From Oxalobacteraceae bacterium UBA6704 (lineage in GTDB: Bacteria; Pseudomonadota; Gammaproteobacteria; Burkholderiales; Burkholderiaceae_D): 18,415 bases of DNA. Position 1 is the stretch's first letter, and the number at the start of each line of letters is the position of its first letter. A model generated the notes under the pieces. The model did not search any database and was not told the DNA's origin. It worked only from the letters and a program-made list of their open reading frames with translations. Both the position numbers and the translations under genes were made by a program. Shown piece after piece: positions 10,061-18,303 of this stretch. The DNA is taken from positions 1 to 18,415 of the forward strand of contig DKJA01000169.1 of assembly GCA_002454505.1 (NCBI GenBank), given 5' to 3'.

Positions 10061-12295
10061 TTAATAGCGGTAATCGAAACGGACGCCGTAGGTACGCGGC
10101 GTGGACGGCACCGACATGCCGAAGCTGTCGACCGTCACCGGAATGATCTTGTTGCCCAGGTTGTTCACATGGGCGCCCAGGCTCCACGCGGCGCCGGCCG
10201 GCTGGTAGGCCAGCGTGGCATCGGCCACCGTGATGGCGGGTATGCGGTACTGCAGCTGCTGGGACGGGATGCCGATCATGAACGCGGCGCTGCGGCGCGC
10301 GTTGATGCCGGCGCGCAGCTGGTGGTTGGCGAAGCGCAGGCGGCGTTCGTAGCCGAGCGTGACGACGTTCGACGGCGAGCGGTCCAGCTTCCGGCCGGCC
10401 CACGAATGCACGCCATCCGGCGTGTACGACACGTAGTGCGCATCGAGCAGCGTCAGGCCGTAGTTGAAGCGGTCGTCGCGCGTGGCCTGCACCAGGCCGT
10501 CCAGTTCCAGGCCGCGCACGCTGGCCACGCCGGCGTTCGACGTGATGAAGCGGGGCACGCCCTGCACGATGGCCGTGCCGGACAGCTGCAGATTGGTGTA
10601 GTCATACTTGAACACGGTGGCGTTCAGGCTGGCCTTGCTATGCCAGAAGCGCGTCTTGGCGCCGATCTCGTACGACTTCAGCGTCTCCGGCTGGTAGAAC
10701 AGGTTCTGCGGCGACACCACGGCGGCGGCCGGGCACACCACGCCCAGCGTCGTGCCGGCCACGCAGCCGTCGTTGAAGCCGCCCGCCTTGTAGCCGGTCG
10801 ACATCGCGCCGTACAGGAAGGTGGCCGGCGTCAGGTCGTAATCGACGCCCAGGCGCCAGGTGCGCTTGTCCGTCTCGATGAGCGCGGCGTTCGGCTGCTG
10901 GAAGTCGGTGGCCGGGTTGAACACGGCGCCCTGCTGGAAGCTGGTCGAACCGAGGCGCGATTTCTCGTCCGTCGTGTAGCGCAGGCCGGCCGTGGCACGC
11001 AGCCGGTCGGTGACCTTGTACGTGGCCTGGCCGAACACGGCGCGGCTGCGCGCGATCGTCGGGTCGGTGGGGAACACGTAGTAAGGCGGCAGGCCGATCA
11101 GGGCCATGTCGTGGAAGGTATAGGTGGATGCGGACTGCTCGTGGAAGTAGTACACGCCGGCCTGCGCCGACAGCGGGCCGCTGCCGTTGGTGGCGATGCG
11201 CACCTCGTGCGAATCCTGTTCCTGGCTGCCGATGAAGTCTTCGCGCACGCCCAGCGTCAGCTGCGGCGCCACGCGGTAGATGTAGTTGGTCAGGAAGTCG
11301 AGGTCGAACTCGCGGTGCGAACCCAGGTAGTACAGCGTGGCCGGCCCCAGGTCCCACGTGAATTCGGCGGCGAGGCCGGACGTGCGGTTGCTGCCGCGGC
11401 CCTGTTCCAGCGGCCCGTTGAACGGCACGAAGCGGTTGGTCAGCTTGTCGCCGGCGCTGGCGCCGGTCCACACCGGATTGCCGCTGGAGACGCCGCTGAA
11501 GAAGTTGGTGTCGGCGACGAAGTTGTCCGGGTTGTAGTGGTTGATGCTGAAGTCGTAGCGCACCAGCAGCGATGCGTCGCGGCCGATGGCCAGCTTCGCC
11601 GACAGGCGCGCGGCGCGGCTGTCGCGGTCCTGCCCCGGCGAGTACGTGGTGCCCTGGCCGTTGCGCAGGTAGCCGTCGTGCTTCTCGGTGGCGAAGGCGG
11701 CGCGCAGCGCGAGCGCATCGCTGACGGGCACGTTCAGCATGCCGTTGGTCTTGCGGCTGCTGAAGTTGCCCACTTCGGCGCCGACGGCCGCTTCCAGCTT
11801 CTGCGTCGGCGCATTGGTGATCACGTTGACGACGCCGGCCGTCGTGTTGCGGCCGTACAGCGTGCCCTGCGGGCCGCGCAGCACTTCCACGCGGTCGATG
11901 TCGAAGAAGTTCGATACCTGGTTCTGCGGGCGGGCGATGTACACGCCATCCATCATGAACGCGGCGGACGGGTCGCCCTTGTCGGTCGCATCGGCATTGG
12001 AGATGCCGCGGATGGTGATCTTCAGGCCGTCGGCGGCGCCGTCCAGGTGCACGTTGGGCAGGCGTTTGCCGATCTCGGTGGGATTGTCGAAGCCCGCCGC
12101 CTGCAGCGCTTCGCCCGTGACCACGCTCATCGCGACCGGCGTCTTCGATTCCAGCGACTGCGTGCGCTGGGCGGTGACGACGACTTCCTGGATCGCGTCG
12201 GCATTGCTGTCGGCAGTCTGTGCGCAGGCGAGGTTGGCGCAGACGGCGGCGATCAGGCCGGCCAGCAGCGCGGGAGTACCGCAGGGATGGTGCAT
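10061..12295 (-). CDS. TonB-dependent outer-membrane receptor (first gene of minus operon)
   Basis: A 744-residue TonB-dependent transporter that would import a bulky substrate across the outer membrane using the TonB-ExbBD energy system. A signal peptide (hydrophobic 9-22, cleavage near ACA-Q at 25) precedes a TonB-box-like EVVVTAQR at 37-44. The plug domain spans about 50-160 with GLKITIRGISNAD, AAFMMDGVYIARPQ, DRVEVLRGPQGTLYGRNTTAGVVNVIT. The remainder is a 22-strand-type barrel ending in RTYGVRFDYRY with an aromatic last residue. The start at 12295 is the first ATG after a weak AAAGAA; an in-frame extension to 12457 would precede the signal peptide and is rejected. The plug and barrel style resembles receptors used for organic nutrients as well as siderophores. 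It heads the block containing the CruF and MpaB-type genes, hinting at a hydrophobic ligand, which is inference. Confidence 0.92.
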   Translation of the reverse strand: MHHPCGTPALLAGLIAAVCANLACAQTADSNADAIQEVVVTAQRTQSLESKTPVAMSVVTGEALQAAGFDNPTEIGKRLPNVHLDGAADGLKITIRGISNADATDKGDPSAAFMMDGVYIARPQNQVSNFFDIDRVEVLRGPQGTLYGRNTTAGVVNVITNAPTQKLEAAVGAEVGNFSSRKTNGMLNVPVSDALALRAAFATEKHDGYLRNGQGTTYSPGQDRDSRAARLSAKLAIGRDASLLVRYDFSINHYNPDNFVADTNFFSGVSSGNPVWTGASAGDKLTNRFVPFNGPLEQGRGSNRTSGLAAEFTWDLGPATLYYLGSHREFDLDFLTNYIYRVAPQLTLGVREDFIGSQEQDSHEVRIATNGSGPLSAQAGVYYFHEQSASTYTFHDMALIGLPPYYVFPTDPTIARSRAVFGQATYKVTDRLRATAGLRYTTDEKSRLGSTSFQQGAVFNPATDFQQPNAALIETDKRTWRLGVDYDLTPATFLYGAMSTGYKAGGFNDGCVAGTTLGVVCPAAAVVSPQNLFYQPETLKSYEIGAKTRFWHSKASLNATVFKYDYTNLQLSGTAIVQGVPRFITSNAGVASVRGLELDGLVQATRDDRFNYGLTLLDAHYVSYTPDGVHSWAGRKLDRSPSNVVTLGYERRLRFANHQLRAGINARRSAAFMIGIPSQQLQYRIPAITVADATLAYQPAGAAWSLGAHVNNLGNKIIPVTVDSFGMSVPSTPRTYGVRFDYRY

Positions 12296-12493
12296 TGTTG
12301 TTCTTTCAGGTTGGTGCCGCCGCAACTGTAGTGATAAGACAATTCTTCTTGCGGCGAGGACAAAATAATCCGCCAGTCTAGCAGTTCGTCGAATGGTTAA
12401 ACAGGGGGCGGCGCCCGCCGCGGCCCTCAAACGAGCCCATCTGTCGCAGGCGGGCAACTGCCTTGAACAAGTGTCACGACGCCCGTGAAGCTT
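12296..12493. promoter_or_regulatory. Leader and promoter side of the minus-strand operon
   Basis: Non-coding part of the divergent region, upstream of the minus-strand receptor. It must hold the promoter of the six-gene block. On the minus strand I see AT-rich stretches (GGATTATTTTG and AAGAATTGTCTTATC) that could contain -35/-10 elements (for example TTGTCC, 18 nt, TCTTAT), but no well-matched pair. No minus-orientation PhoB sites or Fur-like palindrome stand out. Confidence 0.35.
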
Positions 12494-12555
12494 TCGTCAT
12501 CGCCTTGTCATTTCGATGTAACAGGGAGGTCACGCGGCAGTCACCAACAGGTCAT
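12494..12555 (+). promoter_or_regulatory. Pho-box array: six PhoB half-sites at 11-bp spacing
   Basis: Six 7-mers occur in perfect 11-bp register: TCGTCAT at 12494, TTGTCAT at 12505, ATGTAAC at 12516, AGGTCAC at 12527, CAGTCAC at 12538 and AGGTCAT at 12549. The consensus NNGTCAY matches the PhoB half-site CTGTCAT, and each pair is separated by the four-base spacer of classical Pho boxes, giving three tandem boxes. A degenerate seventh unit (GTGAA at 12485) is also in register. The array reads toward the plus-strand receptor and ends 10 nt before a -10-like hexamer, as in E. coli Pho promoters, where PhoB replaces -35 recognition. This predicts induction by phosphate starvation. Confidence 0.85.
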
Positions 12556-12565
12556 ATCGCGTCGC

Positions 12566-12571
12566 TACCAT
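12566..12571 (+). promoter_or_regulatory. -10 element of the Pho-type promoter
   Basis: TACCAT matches the -10 consensus at four of six positions, including first, second and last. It lies exactly 10 nt after the last PhoB half-site. There is no good -35 hexamer, as expected for a PhoB-activated promoter. Transcription would start near 12578, giving a leader of about 40 nt. Confidence 0.5.
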
Positions 12572-12619
12572 TCGGCACAGTTTTATTTTGCTCAACCTTA
12601 CCGCCAGGGAAAGACTCCG

Positions 12620-14869
12620 ATGCGCCACACCCCGTCACGCCTCCGCCTGAAACCGCTTTGCCTGCTGACGCTGTCCGCCTTGCACACGCTGGCCTTTGCC
12701 GCGCCAGATGCCGCCGCCGTCGATCCGGCTGCCGATCCCGCCGCCGGTGCGCCGATCCAGGTGGTCGAAGTGACGGGCACCGGCCAGTCGCGCCAGGTGC
12801 AGAACCTGACGCGCGCCGACCTGCAGCAGGCCACGCCGGGCACCAGCCCCCTGAAAACGCTGGAGAAGCTGCCGGGCGTGAGCTTCCAGTCGGCCGACCC
12901 GTTCGGTGCGTACGAATGGTCGACGCGCTTCTCGATCCGCGGCTTCAGCCAGAACCAGCTGGGCTTCACGCTGGACGACATCCCGCTGGGCGACATGAGC
13001 TACGGGAACAGCAACGGCCTGCACATCTCGCGCGCCATCTCGTCCGAGAACGTGGGCCGCGTGGCCGTGTCGCAGGGCGCCGGCGCGCTGGGCACCGCAT
13101 CGACCAACAACCTGGGCGGCACCGTGCAGTTCGTGACGCTGGGCCCGTCCGACGAGAAGGGCCTGACGGTCTCGCAGACGCTGGGCAGCGACGACACGTC
13201 GCGCACCTTCGTGCGCGTGGACAGTGGCCTGTTCGGCAGCGGCACCAAGTTCTTCATCAGCGGCACGCGCATGCGCGCCGACAAATGGAAGGGCGACGGC
13301 CCGCAGAACCAGGAACAGTTCAACAGCCGCATCGAGCAGCAGGTCGGCGACCACACGCTGTCGGCCTTCTTCAACTACTCCGACCGCCGCGAAGTCGACT
13401 ACCAGGATCTGTCGCTGGAAATGGCCGGCCGCCTGGGCATGAACTGGGATAACTACTACCCGGACTGGCAGCGCGCGCTCGATGCGGCCAAGGGCGCCTA
13501 CTCCGGCGCCGTCAACAGCCTGGACGACGCCTACTATCTGGGCCAGGGCCTGCGCAAGGACAAGCTGGGCGGCGTGGCGGCGAACCTGAACCTGACGCCG
13601 GAACTGACGGCGAAGCTCACCGCCTACCACCACAGCAACGAAGGCCAGGGCCACTGGTACACGCCCTACACGCCGACGTCGGCCGCCGTGCCGATCTCGA
13701 TCCGCACCACCGAATACGCGATCAGCCGCAACGGCGTGCTGGGCGACGTGACGTGGGACGTGGGCATGCACACGCTGAACGCCGGCTTCTGGGCCGAGCG
13801 CAACAACCACACGGTGACCCGCAACTTCTACGCCGTGCAGGATGGCGCCTTCATCGACCACATGCTGCGCAACCCGATGGCCACCGGCTTCCTGCAGTCG
13901 TTCGTGACGGACAGCCGCCAGTTCTATCTGCAGGACACCGTCGCGCTGATGGACGGCCGCCTGAAAGTGAACGCCGGCTTCAAGAGCCCGAAAGTGGACA
14001 TCGACGCGCACACGGTCGTCGGCGACCGCGCCGACGGCTCGCTGACCGCGAGGAAGACCTTCCTGCCGCAGGCCGGCATCACGTACGCGCTGTCGAAGAA
14101 CGACGAGCTGTTTGCCTCCGGTTCGAAGAACATGCGCTCGTATGAAGCGGGCGTCGGTGGCCCGTTCTCGCAGACGCGCGCCGGCTATGCGCTGTCCATC
14201 GCCGACCTGAAACCGGAGATGTCCACCAACTTCGACATCGGCTACCGTTTCAAACGCGATGCGGTTCAGGGTTCCGTGGCTGTCTACTCGGCCGACTTCA
14301 AGGACCGCCAGCTGGGCATCTCCACCTGCGCCGGCATCGTCGGCTGCGCCGGCACCGTCGTCAACGTGGGCAAGGTGGAAACCCGCGGCGTGGAAGCACT
14401 GCTGGTGTGGAAGATCATGCGCAACGTCTCGTGGTTCAACACGGCCACCTACAACGATTCGAAGTACAAGTCCGACTACACCGACGGCGCCACGCTGGTG
14501 GCCACCAGCGGCAAGCAGGTCGTCAACGCGCCGAAGCAGATGTTCGACACGGAACTGGCCTACGACAACGCGCAGTGGTTCGTCCGCGGCGGCGCCAAGT
14601 TCACCGACAAGCGCTACTACACCTACCTGAACGACCAGTCGGTGCCGTCGTACTGGATCGGCAACCTGTCGGCCGGCTACAAGCTGAAGGACATCGGCAT
14701 GCTGCGCGACCTGTCGTTCCAGGTCAATGTGACGAACCTGTTCGACAAGAGCTACTTCAGCACCATCGGCTCGAACGGCTTCTCCACGTCGGACCCGAAA
14801 GGCACATCGATGACGCTGCTGTCCGGCGCGCCGCGCCAGGTGTTCTTCACGCTGAGCGGCAAGCTGTAA
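12620..14869 (+). CDS. TonB-dependent outer-membrane receptor, Pho-regulated
   Basis: A 749-residue TonB-dependent transporter. The start at 12620 has AGGGA upstream and gives a good signal peptide (basic N-terminus, hydrophobic 11-26, cleavage near AFA-A). In-frame starts further upstream would run through the PhoB sites. A TonB-box-like IQVVEVTG lies at 46-53. The plug covers about 60-172 with TLEKLPGVSFQ, STRFSIRGFSQNQLGFTLDDIPLGDM and VGRVAVSQGAGALGTASTNNLGGTVQFV. The barrel continues to the C-terminus RQVFFTLSGKL. It is clearly different in sequence from the receptor encoded divergently at 10061-12295. It is preceded by a Pho-box array and its stop is directly followed by the start of a secreted PHP hydrolase. 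The cargo is therefore likely an organic phosphorus compound, or the product or substrate of that hydrolase, rather than a siderophore. The cargo is inferred; the receptor class is secure. Confidence 0.93.
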   Translation: MRHTPSRLRLKPLCLLTLSALHTLAFAAPDAAAVDPAADPAAGAPIQVVEVTGTGQSRQVQNLTRADLQQATPGTSPLKTLEKLPGVSFQSADPFGAYEWSTRFSIRGFSQNQLGFTLDDIPLGDMSYGNSNGLHISRAISSENVGRVAVSQGAGALGTASTNNLGGTVQFVTLGPSDEKGLTVSQTLGSDDTSRTFVRVDSGLFGSGTKFFISGTRMRADKWKGDGPQNQEQFNSRIEQQVGDHTLSAFFNYSDRREVDYQDLSLEMAGRLGMNWDNYYPDWQRALDAAKGAYSGAVNSLDDAYYLGQGLRKDKLGGVAANLNLTPELTAKLTAYHHSNEGQGHWYTPYTPTSAAVPISIRTTEYAISRNGVLGDVTWDVGMHTLNAGFWAERNNHTVTRNFYAVQDGAFIDHMLRNPMATGFLQSFVTDSRQFYLQDTVALMDGRLKVNAGFKSPKVDIDAHTVVGDRADGSLTARKTFLPQAGITYALSKNDELFASGSKNMRSYEAGVGGPFSQTRAGYALSIADLKPEMSTNFDIGYRFKRDAVQGSVAVYSADFKDRQLGISTCAGIVGCAGTVVNVGKVETRGVEALLVWKIMRNVSWFNTATYNDSKYKSDYTDGATLVATSGKQVVNAPKQMFDTELAYDNAQWFVRGGAKFTDKRYYTYLNDQSVPSYWIGNLSAGYKLKDIGMLRDLSFQVNVTNLFDKSYFSTIGSNGFSTSDPKGTSMTLLSGAPRQVFFTLSGKL

Positions 14870-17089
14870 ATGCGCGCGCTTGCCGATGCACTGGTCACGG
14901 CATTGCTGCTCACGGCTGCGGCGGCATCGCCGCAGGCGGCCGTGCGCGTGGTGACGGGGCCGACGGCCATCGAGGGCGGCGACGCCCGCGCTGCCGGCGA
15001 CCTCACCATCGTCAACGACCGGCTGGCCTTTGCGCTGGCCGTCGAGTCGCCGGTGCCGTATGGCGTGCCGCGCGGTGCACTGGTCGACATCGCCGCCGTC
15101 ACGGACGGGAAGATCGGCCGCGACCGCGCCGTGATCGCCGACTTCATCCCGAACAACTGGTCGGCGTGGCCGAACACGTACCAGAGAATCAAGGTGCTGG
15201 AGCGGGGCCCGCGCCGCGCCGCCGTCGAGGCGGTGCGCGACTGGGGCGATGTCACTGTCCGCACCCGCTACACGCTGCGCGATGGCGCCGACCGCGTCGA
15301 GATCGAAACGACGATGGTCAACGGCGGCAAGGCGGCGCTGCCGGACCTGCTGTCCGGCTACGTGCTGTGGCCGCGCGGCGGCTTCCTGTTCGGCGTGCCC
15401 GGCGCGGCGGAGCAGGGGCCGGTACCGGCCGGCACGCCTGCCCGCACCGTCGCCTACGACGAAGATTTCGCGGTGGCGCTGCATGCGCCCTATGCCAACC
15501 GCATCGAATACGGTTCCAAGGATTTATATTTGCGCCACACATTGAAGCCGGGCGAGACGCGCCGCTTCACCGGCTTCGTGCAGGTGGGCGCCAGCGGCGA
15601 CCTGGCGCCGGTGATTGCCGCCGAGGGTACACGCAATGCGGGCACGCTGGCGGGCAGAGTCGATGCGGCCGATGGTGCCGTCGTGATCGTCGAGCGCAAT
15701 GGCGAGCCGTATGGCTGGACGCTCAGCCGCGCCGGCGCCTTTTCGCTGCAGCTGCCGGCCGGCGAGTACACGGTGTACGCCACCGCGAAAGGCCATGCGG
15801 ACAGCGACCGTGCACCGGTCACGGTGCATGCGGGTGCTCGTGCGACGCATGATTTTTCGGCGCTGCCGGGCCCCGGCCGCATCGCCTTCCACGTGACCGA
15901 CGACACCGGCCCGGTCGATGCGCGCATCGCCGTCCGGCAGGGCCGCCAGCCCGTCGTCGGCTTCCTCGGCCGGAAGACGTTTTTCACCGGACTGCATGCG
16001 CGCGGCGAGGCTGAACTGTCACTCGCGCCGGGCGACTACACGCTGCGCATCACGCACGGCGGCGGCTTTACCCATGCGGCGCGCGAGCTGAATGTGACGG
16101 TGGTGCCGGGCGCGCAGCTGGACCAGCCGGTGCAATTGGCACGCTTTGCCGATCCCGCAGCGAAAGGCTGGTATGCGGCCGACCTGCATCACCACGCTGA
16201 CCAGGCGGAAGCGGTCACGCCGCCGGCCGACCTGGCGCGCTCGCAGCTGGCGGCAGGGCTGGACCTGCTGTTCGTCAGCGACCACGATACGATGGTGAAC
16301 CTGCCGGCCGTGACGGCACTGGGCGCCAAGCGGGGCATGCCGGTGCTGGGCTCGATGGAATTCTCGGCATCGTGGGCCCATTTCAACGCGTATCCGCTGG
16401 TGCCCGATGGCGAACTGAAGATCGACATGGGCACCGCATCCGTCGACGCGATCTTCGCGGAAGCGCGCCGGCTGGGCGCCAGCGTGATCCAGGTGAACCA
16501 CCCTTACATCCCTTACGGTTACTTCGCCAGCGCGGCCGCCGGCACGGCGCCGGGCGGCTGGAACGACGGCTTCGACGTGGCCGAGATCAACGGCGCGACG
16601 CCGGGCGATGACGGCAAGGTCCTGCAAAAGCTGTGGGCCGACTGGAATGCCGGCGTGCCGCATTACCTGGCCGGCGGCACCGACCTGCACGATGTGTGGG
16701 CGCACGAATCGGGCAGCACGCGCACCTTCGTTCATCTGGATGGCGCACCGACGGCGCAAAGCTGGGCGGCGGCGCTGAAGGCGGGCCGCGCCTACGTCAG
16801 CGGCGGGCCGCTGGTGTTCCCCGACGCCGTCTTCGGCTCGCGGCTGTTCGCTCCGGCGGGCAAGTCGCTGGCGCTGGGTTACACGCTGCAGTCGGGGAGC
16901 GGCATCCGCAAGGTGGAGCTGGTTGGCGATGGCGTTGTTGTCGACAGCCGCGCTCCGGCCGATGCGCCGCGCGCGCTGCGCGTGACCTTCGAACGCGTGG
17001 CGCAGAAGGCGGGCTGGTATGCGCTGATGGTCGAGGATGCGGCGGGGCGCAAGGCTTACACGAATCCGGTCTGGGTGGACGTGAGGTAG
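14870..17089 (+). CDS. Secreted CehA/McbA-family PHP-domain metallohydrolase
   Basis: A 739-residue exported hydrolase. An N-terminal signal peptide (about 1-24, ending PQAA) leads to a beta-rich N-terminal region (25-250). Two carboxypeptidase-regulatory-like beta modules follow (about 255-325 and 335-425, each with an AGEYTVY or APGDYTLRI strand). The C-terminal PHP catalytic domain spans about 430-650. Candidate metal ligands are H440-x-H442, D471-H472, E497, H504, H544 and D605-x-H607, a full polymerase-and-histidinol-phosphatase set. Named relatives CehA and McbA hydrolyse the carbamate ester carbaryl, while many PHP enzymes are phosphoesterases. The ATG abuts the receptor stop (TAA then ATG, no gap), so translation is probably coupled and both are under the Pho-type promoter. 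A phosphoesterase role in phosphate scavenging is therefore favoured. The substrate is not known. Confidence 0.88.
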   Translation: MRALADALVTALLLTAAAASPQAAVRVVTGPTAIEGGDARAAGDLTIVNDRLAFALAVESPVPYGVPRGALVDIAAVTDGKIGRDRAVIADFIPNNWSAWPNTYQRIKVLERGPRRAAVEAVRDWGDVTVRTRYTLRDGADRVEIETTMVNGGKAALPDLLSGYVLWPRGGFLFGVPGAAEQGPVPAGTPARTVAYDEDFAVALHAPYANRIEYGSKDLYLRHTLKPGETRRFTGFVQVGASGDLAPVIAAEGTRNAGTLAGRVDAADGAVVIVERNGEPYGWTLSRAGAFSLQLPAGEYTVYATAKGHADSDRAPVTVHAGARATHDFSALPGPGRIAFHVTDDTGPVDARIAVRQGRQPVVGFLGRKTFFTGLHARGEAELSLAPGDYTLRITHGGGFTHAARELNVTVVPGAQLDQPVQLARFADPAAKGWYAADLHHHADQAEAVTPPADLARSQLAAGLDLLFVSDHDTMVNLPAVTALGAKRGMPVLGSMEFSASWAHFNAYPLVPDGELKIDMGTASVDAIFAEARRLGASVIQVNHPYIPYGYFASAAAGTAPGGWNDGFDVAEINGATPGDDGKVLQKLWADWNAGVPHYLAGGTDLHDVWAHESGSTRTFVHLDGAPTAQSWAAALKAGRAYVSGGPLVFPDAVFGSRLFAPAGKSLALGYTLQSGSGIRKVELVGDGVVVDSRAPADAPRALRVTFERVAQKAGWYALMVEDAAGRKAYTNPVWVDVR

Positions 17090-17108
17090 GGGACAGGCTC
17101 CTGCCTCT
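17089..17108 (+). terminator. Weak hairpin between convergent 3' ends
   Basis: GGGGACAGG followed by CCTGCCTCT forms an imperfect stem with some G-U pairs around the last bases of the PHP gene. It resembles a degraded GGGGACAGG/CCTGTCCCC palindrome. There is no strong U-run. It lies in the 17-nt space between the PHP stop and the stop of the SGNH gene. Confidence 0.3.
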
Positions 17109-17931
17109 ACTCCAGCGCAATCCCGTAACGCCGCAGCGCCGGCAGCCAGGCATGGTCGACGATCCTGGCAAACCCCAGATTGGTCGGATGCATCTCGTTG
17201 GCCCAGTCGTCCTTGTAGCCGCCGGCGCGGTGCAGGATGCCCCGGCTGTCGATGTGGATCACGTGCGCGGCCGGGTCGTGCAACGGTGCGAACACGTCGT
17301 CGTTGAGGCGGTCGATCAGGATCTGCGCGATGTCGCTGCGCAGCGCCATGCCCGGCGGCACGTGGGCGGCATCCATTGCCGGCGCCATCCACGGCCCCGC
17401 GTGGATCAGGCCGAAGCCGAAGCCGCGGCCGTCGGGCACCGGATAGTCGTAGCCGTGGATGAAGATGGGGCGGGGCAGCACGGTATCGCGGGTGCCGGCG
17501 CGGATCGCGGCGACCAGCGTGCGCAGCGTCTGCGACAGGCCCGCCAGCAGCTCGGTCATCCGCGCGTCGTCGATGCACGACGCGGCATCGCGGGCGCGGC
17601 TGCAGTCGTCGCGCAGCGCGAGGCCGAAATCCACCGCATCGTTGCCGGCGCCGCTGATATAGAACTCGCTGAACGCTTCGGCGTAGCGGGGCTGCAGGAA
17701 GTGGTTGACCGTATCGGCGAAGCGGCCGTCGCCCACGTAGTCGCGCAGCATGGCGCCGTTGTAGCCCACCAGCTGCAGGTTGCGGTGATCGTCCGACAGG
17801 GCAGGGTGGTGCACGAGCGTGCCGAGGATGCTGTTGTTCAGGTACCAGAACCACGAATCGCCGATCGCCAGCGCGGCCGGGAAGCCCGTTTCGGTGCTCC
17901 AGTGTTCTTCCGGTTTGTAGATGTGGGGCAT
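17107..17931 (-). CDS. SGNH/GDSL-family hydrolase
   Basis: A 274-residue serine hydrolase-type protein, probably an esterase or lipase. The start at 17931 has CAGGAGA upstream. Block I is AIGDSWFWYLN with nucleophile S26. The block II glycine is G59 in GYNGAML. Block III is ISGAGND with N97. Block V is NEMHPTNLGF with catalytic H248. The acidic residue expected three positions before the histidine is N245; D242 or E246 could substitute, and this variant may be normal for the subfamily. No signal peptide or membrane segment is seen, so it is probably cytoplasmic. It is a single gene convergent with the Pho-type operon, with no evident functional link to it. The natural substrate cannot be inferred. 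Confidence 0.83.
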   Translation of the reverse strand: MPHIYKPEEHWSTETGFPAALAIGDSWFWYLNNSILGTLVHHPALSDDHRNLQLVGYNGAMLRDYVGDGRFADTVNHFLQPRYAEAFSEFYISGAGNDAVDFGLALRDDCSRARDAASCIDDARMTELLAGLSQTLRTLVAAIRAGTRDTVLPRPIFIHGYDYPVPDGRGFGFGLIHAGPWMAPAMDAAHVPPGMALRSDIAQILIDRLNDDVFAPLHDPAAHVIHIDSRGILHRAGGYKDDWANEMHPTNLGFARIVDHAWLPALRRYGIALE

Positions 17932-18065
17932 GGGATTCTCCTGCTGAGCGGGGATCAGAATCGGCTGACATCGCTAGGGAGAATCTTACTACCTTTGCCA
18001 CGACCCGCGCGGCCACGGCTGCCGGCCCGGCTATCGGGGGTGGGGAGCGCGAAAACGCGGATTTA

Positions 18066-18303
18066 CGAATACCCGCTAACCATTGCGATCCAATGCTGAC
18101 GCATACGAACGCTTACTAAAAATGTCATCCCACAAGTTCGTCACGGGCCAGATGCTTTCAGGCTGGTATTTTTAGTACGGGTTAGTGGAAGTCATAGCTA
18201 CACAGCGGCGGTTATAGGTAGGTCGTACGAGATCGCAGTTTTTAGTAAAGGCCGTTTTCCGACACCACCCCACCCTGTATTCTCGCCCACCGTTTGGTGT
18301 GGG
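18066..18303 (-). repeat. Dispersed repeat, right copy (inverted relative to left copy)
   Basis: The reverse complement aligns with 119-368: AACGGTGGG, CGAGAATA, AGGGTGG, GGAAAAC, TTTACTAAAA, CTGCGATC, ACCTACCT and ACCGCCGCTG, and further in a TTTTTAGTAA motif and GGTTAGCGGG. An extra GGCGAGAATA lies just outside (about 18308-18317), so part of the head is duplicated. It contains several TTTTAGTA/TACTAAAA motifs (near 18115, 18170 and 18240). No coding capacity is seen. It lies about 135 nt upstream of the SGNH gene. Confidence 0.6.

Noticed and set aside
12471..12477. Additional PhoB-like half-site GTGTCAC
   Set aside because: It is one base out of the 11-bp register of the array, so I leave it out.
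12485..12619. Longer start for the second receptor (45 extra residues)
   Set aside because: It would cover the PhoB half-sites and promoter, and would bury the signal peptide.
12635..15484. Minus-strand open frame of 949 codons across the second receptor and PHP gene
   Set aside because: It spans two real genes on the other strand, with shadow-frame composition and no domain.
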